DNA of 64,000 nt from Pandoraea eparura (lineage in GTDB: Bacteria > Pseudomonadota > Gammaproteobacteria > Burkholderiales > Burkholderiaceae), in NCBI RefSeq assembly GCF_902459725.1, contig NZ_CABPSH010000002.1, positions 186,001 through 250,000 of the forward strand, in the 5' to 3' direction. This document shows, one piece after another, positions 55,055 to 63,301 of this stretch (within the stretch, counting starts at the first letter, position 1; the number at the start of each line of letters is the position of its first letter). The notes under the pieces were generated by a model that saw only the letters and a list, made by a program, of their open reading frames with translations, made no database searches and was not told the origin of the DNA. A program made the translations under genes and the position numbers.

Positions 55055-56038
55055 TTAAACCCGCGCCACCTTCGCCGCCTCACTAAGGCAGGCGCGAAAC
55101 AACGCGGTGGCTGGCGTGTCGTCGGCATCGGCGCGCCATGTGGTGCTGACCGGGCCGAGCGCGGCACCGAGGCTCAGTGGCAGAATCTTCAGCACGCCGC
55201 CCTCCTCGTGATGCCGCGCCAGCGAGCGCGGCAGCAGACCCAGCACCGGATACGACTGCAGCATGCCCACGTTGGCGTCGATCACCACCGACTCGATGGT
55301 GTTGATCGGCGTACCCACGCCATGCGCCTCCAGCACCGACAGCAGATGCCGGTGCATTGGCGCACCGGCACTCGGCACGATCCACGCCAACCCAGCCAGG
55401 TCCGCCCACTTGATGCGCTTGCGGGATGCCAGCGGGTGCGTGCGCGCCACTACGATGACTGTCGGGTCATCGAACAACGGCTCACTGGTGAATTCCGGCG
55501 CGGACAGTCCCCGCGCGAGTCGCCCAACAATCATATCGAGCTGGCCCGCGCGCAGCGCCGGCACGAGCTGATCCAGCGTGCCTTCGTGCAGGCACACCGT
55601 AGCCGTCGGCGAACGCTGCTTGAACAGCGCCACGGCCGCCGGAATCAGGATCGGCGCGGCCACCGACAGCACCCCCACCTCGACGCGGCCGCCGATGCCA
55701 CTGGTCATCGCGTGCAGCTCCTCACTGGCACGCTGTGCGTGCAGCAACAATTCGCGCGCATGGCGGATCAGGCACTCTCCGTAGGCTGTAGGCCGGATGC
55801 GACGGCCATCGCGCTCGAACAGCGGCACACCAATACCTTTCTCCATCTCGTTGACCATCTTCGAGACGGCCGGCTGCGTCACGTGCAGCGCCTCGGCGAC
55901 CTTGCCGACCGTCTGGCGATCGGCGAGTGCCACGAGCAATTGCAAATGCCGCAGCTTCAACTGGCGCGAAAAATACCCGTCAATCGCACTGCGTTCGAGC
56001 GACGCGCCAGACGATGCACCGGAAGTTGCGGAAGCCAT
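55055..56038 (-). CDS. LysR family regulator divergent from the transporter-sulfatase operon
   Basis: The 327-residue protein has a Ser/Ala-rich N-terminal extension of about 20 residues, then a LysR DNA-binding domain: LKLRHLQLLVALADRQTVGK, then VAEALHVTQPAVSKMVNEME. The effector domain begins VGVLSVAAPILIPAAVALFK; this resembles the GbpR/galactose-binding-regulator-like subgroup, often tied to sugar or aromatic acid uptake. It is divergent from the MHS transporter and sulfatase genes and probably controls them. The promoter space contains a perfect LysR-type dyad next to its start. Confidence 0.87.
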   Translation of the reverse strand: MASATSGASSGASLERSAIDGYFSRQLKLRHLQLLVALADRQTVGKVAEALHVTQPAVSKMVNEMEKGIGVPLFERDGRRIRPTAYGECLIRHARELLLHAQRASEELHAMTSGIGGRVEVGVLSVAAPILIPAAVALFKQRSPTATVCLHEGTLDQLVPALRAGQLDMIVGRLARGLSAPEFTSEPLFDDPTVIVVARTHPLASRKRIKWADLAGLAWIVPSAGAPMHRHLLSVLEAHGVGTPINTIESVVIDANVGMLQSYPVLGLLPRSLARHHEEGGVLKILPLSLGAALGPVSTTWRADADDTPATALFRACLSEAAKVARV

Positions 56039-56042
56039 CGAT

Positions 56043-56062
56043 TCATAACCTTGAATTTATGA
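56043..56062. promoter_or_regulatory. LysR-type inverted repeat in the divergent promoter
   Basis: TCATAA-N8-TTATGA is a perfect inverted repeat at 56043-56048 and 56057-56062, containing the ATAA-N8-TTAT core, a T-N11-A-like pattern of LysR boxes. It lies 5 bp from the lysR start codon. A second repeat, ATGAG-N13-CTCAT, overlaps it at 56059-56081. Confidence 0.5.
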
Positions 56063-56227
56063 GTTGGAGGCAATATCTCATTGGACGGTAACGAAGTAAA
56101 TCCACACAATCGTGATGGCCTGCCACACGGACAGCCCTGAGCGCTCTAGTGGCGGGGACAACAACACAAATACGAGACATGGCAGCCGCCCGCCCCGGAG
56201 CTCGGCCGCCGCCAGGAGGATTTCGCG

Positions 56228-57568
56228 ATGCCAACCACGTCCGCCCTGCCCCGCGCCAACCGCCGGGCGATCGTCGCCGCCACCATCGGTAACGCATTCG
56301 AGTGGTACGACTTCATCGTCTTTGGTTTCCTGTCGGTAATCATCGCGCGGCAGTTCTTTCCATCGTCGAACCCGACGGTATCGATGCTGCTGACCACCGC
56401 GACCTTCGGCAGTGCGTTTCTGATGCGGCCGATCGGCGGCATTCTGCTGGGCATCTACGCCGACCGTGCCGGGCGCAAAGCCGCGCTGTCACTGGTGATC
56501 CTGTTGATGACGGTGTCCTCGGCCATGATGGCGCTCACCCCCGGATACGCGACGATCGGCATTGCCGCACCGATCATCGTGGTGCTGGCGCGACTGCTGC
56601 AAGGGCTGTCTGCCGGGGGCGAGTTCGGCAGCGCCACAGCAATGCTGATCGAGTACGCGCCGGCTCACCGGCGCGGCTTCTACGGAAGCTGGCAAAACTT
56701 CGGCCAGTTCGTCGCAGCCGTGACGGCCGCGTTGATGGGCGCCCTGGTTACGCGCGGGCTGAGCCAGAGCACACTCGATGCATGGGGTTGGCGTGTGCCG
56801 TTCCTGTTCGGCATGCTGATCGGTCCGGTCGGGTTCTATATCCGCACCCGGCTGCACGAAGTGGTGCCGGCCTTTGAGGACGCCGGCGACGGCGCGCGCG
56901 CCACCACGTCAGGCAAGGCTTCATCGATGCTCGCTACGGTCTGGCGCGAGCACCAGGCAGCGCTGTGGATCGCATTCGGGCTGGTCGTCGCCAGCTCTGT
57001 CGCCCAATATGTGCTGAATGTGTACCTGCCGGTCTATTCGGTGACTCAACTGAAGCTGCCGGTGTCCGCACCGTTCATCGTGCTGATGGTCACCGGCACG
57101 CTACGCATGATCCTGATTCCGCTGTTCGGATTGCTGTCTGATCGCATCGGGCGCAAACCGGTGATGGGTACCTCGATGGCACTGTACGTGCTGACCATCT
57201 ATCCCCTGTTCCTTTGGCTCGTCGCTGGGCCGAGCTTGCCGCGACTGCTCGGGGTGGAGGTCGTGTTCGCCGTGTTGATGGCAGCCGCGCTGGGTCCCGC
57301 GTCGACCGCGCTGGCCGAATTGTTCCCCGCGCAGGTGCGGGCCACAGGCCTGTCGATTTCCTACAATCTGGCCACCACGCTGTTCGGCGGCTTCTCGCCG
57401 TTTCTCGTCACCTGGCTGATCAGCGCAACCGGCGACAAGATGATGCCGGCGTACTTCGTGACGGCGGCCATGATCGTCGGTCTCGTCGCGTTGTGGCCGA
57501 TGCCCGATATGACGCGCCGCGCGGTCGGTGTACGGCTCGGCACCAGCAATGGCTCACCGTTACGCTGA
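56228..57568 (+). CDS. MFS transporter, metabolite:H+ symporter (MHS) family
   Basis: The 446-residue protein has 12 hydrophobic helices and the MHS/KgtP-ShiA signatures: GNAFEWYDFIVFGFLSVIIA (19-38), FGSAFLMRPIGGILLGIYAD with RAGRKA (about 60-85), and ARLLQGLSAGGEFGSATAML (about 122-141). It takes up organic acids or similar compounds with protons. It is followed 34 bp later by a sulfatase gene and is divergent from a lysR gene, so the imported compound is probably the sulfatase's sulfate- or phosphonate-ester substrate or its product. Confidence 0.9.
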   Translation: MPTTSALPRANRRAIVAATIGNAFEWYDFIVFGFLSVIIARQFFPSSNPTVSMLLTTATFGSAFLMRPIGGILLGIYADRAGRKAALSLVILLMTVSSAMMALTPGYATIGIAAPIIVVLARLLQGLSAGGEFGSATAMLIEYAPAHRRGFYGSWQNFGQFVAAVTAALMGALVTRGLSQSTLDAWGWRVPFLFGMLIGPVGFYIRTRLHEVVPAFEDAGDGARATTSGKASSMLATVWREHQAALWIAFGLVVASSVAQYVLNVYLPVYSVTQLKLPVSAPFIVLMVTGTLRMILIPLFGLLSDRIGRKPVMGTSMALYVLTIYPLFLWLVAGPSLPRLLGVEVVFAVLMAAALGPASTALAELFPAQVRATGLSISYNLATTLFGGFSPFLVTWLISATGDKMMPAYFVTAAMIVGLVALWPMPDMTRRAVGVRLGTSNGSPLR

Positions 57569-57602
57569 ACGTCGCCTCTTCATTTCAATTCGGATACCTA
57601 CG

Positions 57603-59168
57603 ATGTCGTCGATCCGCAATGTGCTTTTCGTGATGTGTGACCAACTGCGGGCGGACCATCTCTCGTGCTACGGGCATCCCTATCTGGCCACGCCCAATAT
57701 CGACGGTCTCGCCCGGCGTGGCGTGAAATTCGAGCGCGCGTTCGTGCAGTCGGGGGTTTGTGGTCCGTCGCGAATGTCGTTCTACACGGGGCGCTATGTC
57801 GCCAGCCATGGCGCGACGTGGAACCGCGTACCACTATCGATCGACGAAATCACCCTAGGGGAATACCTCTGCGCGCGCGACATGAAGCTGGCGCTGGTTG
57901 GCAAGACGCACATGATGCCGGACAACCACGGCCTGAAGCGGCTGCATTTGGACGGCGGCAATGCGCTTGGTGCGTTGCTGCGCGAGGGGCATTTCACGTT
58001 GGTCGACCGCTACGATGGCCATCACGCCGAACCCGCCGGCGGCTACGCCGAATACCTTCGCCGACAAGGCTACGCCAGCGACGATCCGTGGTCAGACTTT
58101 GTGATCTCCGCCGAAGATGCGCAGGGTCGCATCGTCAGCGGCTGGCACATGCGCAATGCGCACCTGCCCGCGCGCGTGCGCGAAGCCGACTCCGAAACGG
58201 CCTATACCACCGACCAGGCGATCCGTTTCATCGAGCGCCAGGGCGATACTCCATGGGCAATGCATCTGTCGTATGTAAAGCCACACTGGCCGTACATGGC
58301 CCCAGCGCCGTACCACAGCAAATACTCCCTCGACCAATGCCTGCCCGTGCGGCGCGCCGAGCGTGAGCGCGAGGCGCCACATCCGGTAACGAGTGCCTAC
58401 TTCCAGCAGGAGGAATGTGCCAATTTCATGCGCGACGAGGTCATCGCCAAGGTGCGGCCCGCTTATCAGGGCCTGATAAGCCAGCTCGACGATCATCTCG
58501 GACGACTGTGGGAAACCCTGGACAGGCTTGGGCGGTGGAAGGACACACTCATCGTCTTCACCGCCGACCACGGCGACTTCCTCGGCGATCACTGGCTTGG
58601 CGAGAAGGAATTGTTCTACGACACCGTGCAGCGCGTGCCGTATATCGTCTACGATCCGTCCCCCGAGGCCGACGCCACGCGCGGTCATAGCGATGCACGC
58701 TTCGTCGAGGCCATCGACACCGTGCCGACAGTGCTGGACGCGCTCGGCATGCCTGTTCCCGATCACCGCGTTGAAGGTCGCTCGCTGCTTGCGCTGACGC
58801 GAAACGACGCAGCGCAAACGCCCTGGCGAGATGCCGTCTTCTCCGAGCTTGACTACGCCTATCGGCAGGCACGCCAGATCCTCGGCCGCCGCCCCGACGC
58901 TTGCCGCGGCTGGATGGTGCGCACGGACGCGTGGAAATACATTCACTGGGACGGCTTCGCGCCGCAGCTATTTGACCTGCGCAACGATCCCGATGAATTC
59001 GTCGACCTCGGTACCGACCCGGCGTTTGACAACGTGCGACAAGCCATGCGCGAGCGCTTGCTGACCTGGTCCCTCGGCCTGCGCAATCGCACCACCGTAA
59101 CGCATGACGACGTCGAACGCGGCACGCATCAGTACAAGAAGGCTGGGGTGTTCTATGGGGTGTGGTGA
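57603..59168 (+). CDS. sulfatase superfamily hydrolase, phosphonate monoester hydrolase-like
   Basis: The 521-residue protein carries the formylglycine-generating signature CGPSR in SGVCGPSRMSFYTGR (Cys53), so it needs an external maturase. The metal site is NVLFVMCDQLRADH with Asp13 and Gln14 instead of the Asp-Asp of classic arylsulfatases, and TADHGDFLGDHWLGEKE gives Asp322 and His323. Asp-Gln at the N-terminal metal position with Asp-His near 322 is the pattern known for the phosphonate monoester hydrolase branch, whose members also hydrolyse sulfate and phosphate esters. The length agrees with that branch. It is cotranscribed with an MHS transporter. I see no formylglycine-generating enzyme in the window. 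Confidence 0.85.
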   Translation: MSSIRNVLFVMCDQLRADHLSCYGHPYLATPNIDGLARRGVKFERAFVQSGVCGPSRMSFYTGRYVASHGATWNRVPLSIDEITLGEYLCARDMKLALVGKTHMMPDNHGLKRLHLDGGNALGALLREGHFTLVDRYDGHHAEPAGGYAEYLRRQGYASDDPWSDFVISAEDAQGRIVSGWHMRNAHLPARVREADSETAYTTDQAIRFIERQGDTPWAMHLSYVKPHWPYMAPAPYHSKYSLDQCLPVRRAEREREAPHPVTSAYFQQEECANFMRDEVIAKVRPAYQGLISQLDDHLGRLWETLDRLGRWKDTLIVFTADHGDFLGDHWLGEKELFYDTVQRVPYIVYDPSPEADATRGHSDARFVEAIDTVPTVLDALGMPVPDHRVEGRSLLALTRNDAAQTPWRDAVFSELDYAYRQARQILGRRPDACRGWMVRTDAWKYIHWDGFAPQLFDLRNDPDEFVDLGTDPAFDNVRQAMRERLLTWSLGLRNRTTVTHDDVERGTHQYKKAGVFYGVW

Positions 59169-59352
59169 AAGGCCAAGACAACAGACAAGCACTCGACCAA
59201 TAGACTCACAGGATGCATTCGCAGCGCCCGAGCGCATCGGGTTCGTCCGACGACTGGAGCCGATTGCGGTGCGGTGGCGGCGTATCGTTGATCCAGTGCG
59301 TCGCGATCGAATGCCTTCAACCGCACCAATATATCGAGCGGCGTCCTGACGC

Positions 59353-60255
59353 CTACGCCCTGAGCATGCGACACTCCGCGCTCAGGGCCAGCAAATTCGG
59401 ATCGCGCTCACGGTTTTTCGGCAGCACCAGAACGATATTCTGGCTGCGCGCATAGCGCTCGGCGAGCGGAATCAACTGCACCTTCGGACTGAAATCCGCC
59501 ACGCGTCGCGGCAGCAGCGCGTACCCGATGCCGCCGCTCACGAGATTGATCAGCGAAAAGATATCGCCCACCTGCATCGCAATGTCCGGCGCGAATCCCG
59601 CGAGATCGAAGGCCGATCTGAAATCGTGATACGTCGCGAATTCGTCGCCGAGCGACACGAACTTCTCATGACGCACGGCCCTGAGGTCGATGGCCGTCTC
59701 TTTCGCATACGGCGAGCCCAGCGGCGCCGCGAAGAGAATGTCGTCCTCGAACATGGGCACGACCAACAGGTCCGGACTCTTTGGCGGCGCCCCCAGAGCA
59801 ATCACGATCGCATCGAGCAAACCGTCATCGAGCTTCGACAGCAGATCGCGATTCGACCCGAGCGTGAGATCGATATCCAACGCGGGTCGGCGCATTTTCA
59901 ACCCGACCAGCAATCGCGGGATCGTCCCAACCGTCATCGAGTACAGCCCGCCGATCTTGAGTCGTGTCGACGTGAATCCGGCCGCCTCGCGCGTACGCTG
60001 CACACCGGTCTCGCACTCGCTCAGCATGCGCGCCGCATGCTCGGAGAACACGTACGCGGTTGCCAACGGAATCAGCTTTCGACCGTCCTTCTTGAACAGC
60101 GGACACCGGAGGCCAGCCTCCAGCGAGTGGAGCGCACGGTGCACGCTCACCGTGCTCTGCCCCAGCACTTCCGACACCCGGGCCATATTCCCCAGCGCCA
60201 TGAACGCCTGGAACACCTCCAGCTTCTTCAGGGTGATGCCGTCGTCAATTGCCAT
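59353..60255 (-). CDS. LysR family regulator, MdcR-like
   Basis: The protein of about 300 residues (MAIDDGITLKKLEVFQAFMA) has the LysR helix-turn-helix GNMARVSEVLGQSTVSVHRA, then LHSLEAGLRCPLFKKDGRKL, and an effector domain. It is divergent from the malonate decarboxylase operon, the standard place of MdcR, the malonate-responsive activator. The ATG at 60255 is preferred; an upstream start at 60297 would run into the shared promoter. A perfect LysR-type dyad lies 47-67 bp upstream of its start. Identity as MdcR is inferred from position and overall similarity. Confidence 0.85.
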   Translation of the reverse strand: MAIDDGITLKKLEVFQAFMALGNMARVSEVLGQSTVSVHRALHSLEAGLRCPLFKKDGRKLIPLATAYVFSEHAARMLSECETGVQRTREAAGFTSTRLKIGGLYSMTVGTIPRLLVGLKMRRPALDIDLTLGSNRDLLSKLDDGLLDAIVIALGAPPKSPDLLVVPMFEDDILFAAPLGSPYAKETAIDLRAVRHEKFVSLGDEFATYHDFRSAFDLAGFAPDIAMQVGDIFSLINLVSGGIGYALLPRRVADFSPKVQLIPLAERYARSQNIVLVLPKNRERDPNLLALSAECRMLRA

Positions 60256-60301
60256 GCTCGCGCCTCGCTTCGTTTCGGTACGTTCGCTTCGAACCACCCA
60301 A

Positions 60302-60322
60302 TTATTACTCTGAAGCTAATAA
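60302..60322. promoter_or_regulatory. LysR-type box between mdcR-like gene and mdcA
   Basis: TTATTA-N9-TAATAA is a perfect inverted repeat, with the ATTA...TAAT core and T-N11-A spacing of LysR operators. It lies 47 bp from the lysR start and 84-104 bp from mdcA, where an activator of the mdc operon should bind. Confidence 0.6.
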
Positions 60323-60405
60323 AACGACACCTAAGTTGATTGAAACGAAGGGTTTTGACGCATACGTTAGAGGCTACTGACGACTCAATGGCTGGAGCCT
60401 CCGAC

Positions 60406-62067
60406 ATGCAAGAGATGCCCACAATCCCGGCGAAATGGCGTCGCCGGCGCGACGAAAAGGCGCGCCGCCTCACGGCCGCCCGCCGCATTGCCAGTGGCAA
60501 GGTGATCGAGACCGGCGACATCGTGGCCGCCCTGCAAGCGCTGATCGCACCGGGCGACCGCGTGGTGCTCGAAGGCAACAATCAGAAGCAGGCGGATTTC
60601 CTCTCGCGCTCGCTGGTGCAAGTCGATCCGGGCGTCGTGCATGACCTGCACATGATCATGCCCAGCGTTGGTCGCGCAGAACACCTCGATCTCTTCGAAG
60701 CTGGCATCGCCCGGAAGCTGGACTTCTCCTTTGCCGGGCCGCAGAGCCTGCGCATCAGTCAGTTGCTTGCCGACGGACAGTTGGAGGTCGGCGCAATCCA
60801 CACCTACATCGAACTGTACGCGCGGCTTGTCGTGGACCTGATCCCGAACGTTGTCCTCGTGGCGGGCTTCAAGGCCGACCGCGCCGGCAACATCTACACC
60901 GGCCCCAGCACCGAAGACACACCGGCGCTCGTGGAGCCCGCGGCATTCTCCGACGGCATCGTGATCGTTCAGGTCAACGAGATCGTCGACGACGTGACCG
61001 ACCTGCCGCGCGTCGACATTCCGGCGTCGTGGGTCGATTTCGTTGTCGTGGCCGACAAGCCGTTCTTCATCGAGCCGCTGTTCACGCGCGATCCCCGGCT
61101 GGTCAAACCCGTGCACGTCCTGATGGCGATGATGGCCATTCGCGGCATCTACGAACGTCACAACGTTCAGTCGCTCAACCACGGCATCGGCTTCAACACC
61201 GCGGCCATCGAACTCATTCTGCCGACCTACGGCGAGCGCCTCGGACTGAAAGGCAAGATCTGCCGGAACTGGACGCTCAATCCCCACCCGACGCTGATCC
61301 CCGCCATCGAGACGGGATGGGTCGAAAGCGTGCATTGCTTCGGCACAGAGCTTGGCATGGAGCGCTATGTGGCCGCGCGCCCGGACGTTTTCTTCACCGG
61401 CCGCGACGGGTCGCTTCGTTCCAACCGGATGCTCTGCCAACTGGCAGGACAGTACGCCGTCGATCTGTTTATCGGCGCCACGCTGCAAGTCGATGGCGAC
61501 GGGCACTCGTCCACGGTGACGCGCGGCCGGTTGGCCGGCTTTGGCGGCGCACCGAACATGGGGCACGACCCGCGCGGGCGTCGTCACGCCACGCCGGCCT
61601 GGCTCGACATGACGCAGCCGGACACCCTGCTCGAGCGCGGCAAGAAGCTCGTCGTCCAGATGGTGGAGACGTTCCAGGAAGGCGGCAAGCCGACGTTCGT
61701 CGAAACGCTCGACGCCGTCTCAGTTGCCAAACAAAGCGGCATGCCGCTCGCTCCCGTGATGATCTACGGCGACGACGTGACCCACCTGCTGACCGAGGAC
61801 GGCATCGCCTACCTCTACAAGGCACGCTCGCTGGAAGAGCGGCGCGCCATGATCTCGGCGGTCGCCGGCGTCACCGCGATCGGGCTGAAGCACGACCCGG
61901 CCAAGACGGCGAAGATGCGCAGCGACGGCCTCATCGCCTTGCCGGAAGATCTGGGCATTCGCCGCACGGATGCGAGCCGCGAGTTGCTCGCCGCCAAGAG
62001 CATCGGCGAGCTGGTGGAGTGGTCGGGCGGACTCTACGAACCGCCCGCGCGCTTTCGGAGCTGGTAA
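60406..62067 (+). CDS. mdcA: malonate decarboxylase subunit alpha
   Basis: MdcA is the acyl-carrier-protein transferase that exchanges acetyl for malonyl on MdcC in biotin-independent malonate decarboxylase. About 553 residues are encoded from the ATG at 60406, which has GGAG with an 8-base spacer; an ATG at 60388 is also possible but has a poorer Shine-Dalgarno. Family stretches are VVLEGNNQKQADFLSRSL near 55, FAGPQSLRISQLLADGQL, SLNHGIGFNTAAIELILPTY and FGGAPNMGHDPRGRRHATPA. The gene stop overlaps the mdcB start (TAATG). It is the first gene of an mdcABCD operon. Confidence 0.95.
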   Translation: MQEMPTIPAKWRRRRDEKARRLTAARRIASGKVIETGDIVAALQALIAPGDRVVLEGNNQKQADFLSRSLVQVDPGVVHDLHMIMPSVGRAEHLDLFEAGIARKLDFSFAGPQSLRISQLLADGQLEVGAIHTYIELYARLVVDLIPNVVLVAGFKADRAGNIYTGPSTEDTPALVEPAAFSDGIVIVQVNEIVDDVTDLPRVDIPASWVDFVVVADKPFFIEPLFTRDPRLVKPVHVLMAMMAIRGIYERHNVQSLNHGIGFNTAAIELILPTYGERLGLKGKICRNWTLNPHPTLIPAIETGWVESVHCFGTELGMERYVAARPDVFFTGRDGSLRSNRMLCQLAGQYAVDLFIGATLQVDGDGHSSTVTRGRLAGFGGAPNMGHDPRGRRHATPAWLDMTQPDTLLERGKKLVVQMVETFQEGGKPTFVETLDAVSVAKQSGMPLAPVMIYGDDVTHLLTEDGIAYLYKARSLEERRAMISAVAGVTAIGLKHDPAKTAKMRSDGLIALPEDLGIRRTDASRELLAAKSIGELVEWSGGLYEPPARFRSW

Positions 62068-62975
62068 TGGACAAGACCCTGATTCGACGGATCGAGTCGC
62101 CGTCCCAGCCGATCGAACTGGCGACGACACTCGCCACGCTCGTCGAGTCTGCACTGATCGACGAGGTGACGCTGTCCCCCAAGCCGGGCCTCGTCGACGT
62201 TCGCGGCTGCGGCGCGCATCACGATCTCACGTGGGGTTTGATGGTGCAGTCCGCCAATGTCTTGCGGCCGACGTTCGAGGCCATGGCCAAGGCGGGCGTG
62301 TTGATCGACAACCCGATGCGCCTGCGCGAACAGATCGGCCGTCTAGGACGCCTCGGAGAAGCCGCAATGCTCGCGGCGACCGGTGGCGTGAACACCCACC
62401 GCGGCGCCATCTGGGCACTGGGCCTCTTGATCACGGCCGCGGCGCAAGCGCCCAACGCCCGGAGCGCCAATGCCGTCGCGCGTCGCGCCGGAACGCTCGC
62501 GCGCCTGCCCGACCGCTTTGCCCCGTGCGCCACAGGACACAAGGGCGAACGCGCCTGCCTCGACTATGGCGTGGGCGGTGCGCGAGGTCAGGCATGGGCA
62601 GGCTTTCCGCACGTGACGAAGGTCGCGCTGCCCGCACTCAGGCGCGCCCGCGCGGCAGGCATGCGCGAGGATCATGCCCGCATCGACGCCCTGCTCGCCG
62701 TGATGGCCACGCTCGACGACACCTGCGTGCTGGCGCGCGGCGGTCCCGACGCCCTGCAGGCGATGCAGGCCGGGGCCGGCGCCGTGCGCGCGAGTGGTGG
62801 CCTGTCGACCTCGGACGGCCGACGCCAATTTCGAAAGCTCGAGTCCGACATGCTGGCTCGGCACATCTCGCCGGGCGGAGCCGCCGACATGCTGGCCGCC
62901 GCCCTGTTCCTCGACCGGCTGCCCGCAAAAGGGTCGCCGTCGCGGCTTAACGAATCACCGTTTCTGAGTCTTTAG
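62067..62975 (+). CDS. mdcB: triphosphoribosyl-dephospho-CoA synthase
   Basis: MdcB makes 2'-(5''-triphosphoribosyl)-3'-dephospho-CoA from dephospho-CoA and ATP, the precursor of the MdcC prosthetic group. The 302-residue protein has the CitG/MdcB patterns EVTLSPKPGLVDVRGCGAHH (about 34-53), LGRLGEAAMLAATGGVNTHR (about 94-113), GAIWALGLLITAAA, and GGARGQAWAGFP. Its ATG overlaps the mdcA stop, so they are translationally coupled. The frame continues upstream to 61029 only as a shadow of mdcA. Confidence 0.93.
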   Translation: MDKTLIRRIESPSQPIELATTLATLVESALIDEVTLSPKPGLVDVRGCGAHHDLTWGLMVQSANVLRPTFEAMAKAGVLIDNPMRLREQIGRLGRLGEAAMLAATGGVNTHRGAIWALGLLITAAAQAPNARSANAVARRAGTLARLPDRFAPCATGHKGERACLDYGVGGARGQAWAGFPHVTKVALPALRRARAAGMREDHARIDALLAVMATLDDTCVLARGGPDALQAMQAGAGAVRASGGLSTSDGRRQFRKLESDMLARHISPGGAADMLAAALFLDRLPAKGSPSRLNESPFLSL

Positions 62976-62986
62976 GAAGCCCGTTC

Positions 62987-63289
62987 ATGGAAAGACTTCA
63001 ATTTCATTTCTCAGGCGGCGCACCGAGCGCAGGCCGAACCTGCGTCGGTGTCGTCGGCTCGGGCGACCTGGAAGTGCTGCTGACTCCCGACGAGCCAGGG
63101 CGCATCGATGTCGAAGTCACGACCTCGGTCAATGGCATGTCCGCGATCTGGCAAGCGCAGCTCGAGCGCATCTTCGCATCGCATGCCTGGCCTGCGCTGC
63201 ACGTGGAAATCAACGATTTCGGCGCGACCCCGGCTGTCGTTCGCCTTCGCCTCGAGCAAGCGCGCGAAGCCCTCGAATCCACTCGGTAA
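62987..63289 (+). CDS. mdcC: malonate decarboxylase acyl carrier protein
   Basis: This 100-residue carrier protein bears the 2'-(5''-phosphoribosyl)-3'-dephospho-CoA group on Ser25 in GVVGSGDLEVLL and holds the acetyl or malonyl residue during catalysis. The small size, the GSGDLEVL site and the C-terminal VVRLRLEQA are typical. It lies 11 bp after mdcB and 12 bp before mdcD. Confidence 0.95.
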   Translation: MERLQFHFSGGAPSAGRTCVGVVGSGDLEVLLTPDEPGRIDVEVTTSVNGMSAIWQAQLERIFASHAWPALHVEINDFGATPAVVRLRLEQAREALESTR

Positions 63290-63301
63290 GGGCCCATCGA
63301 G

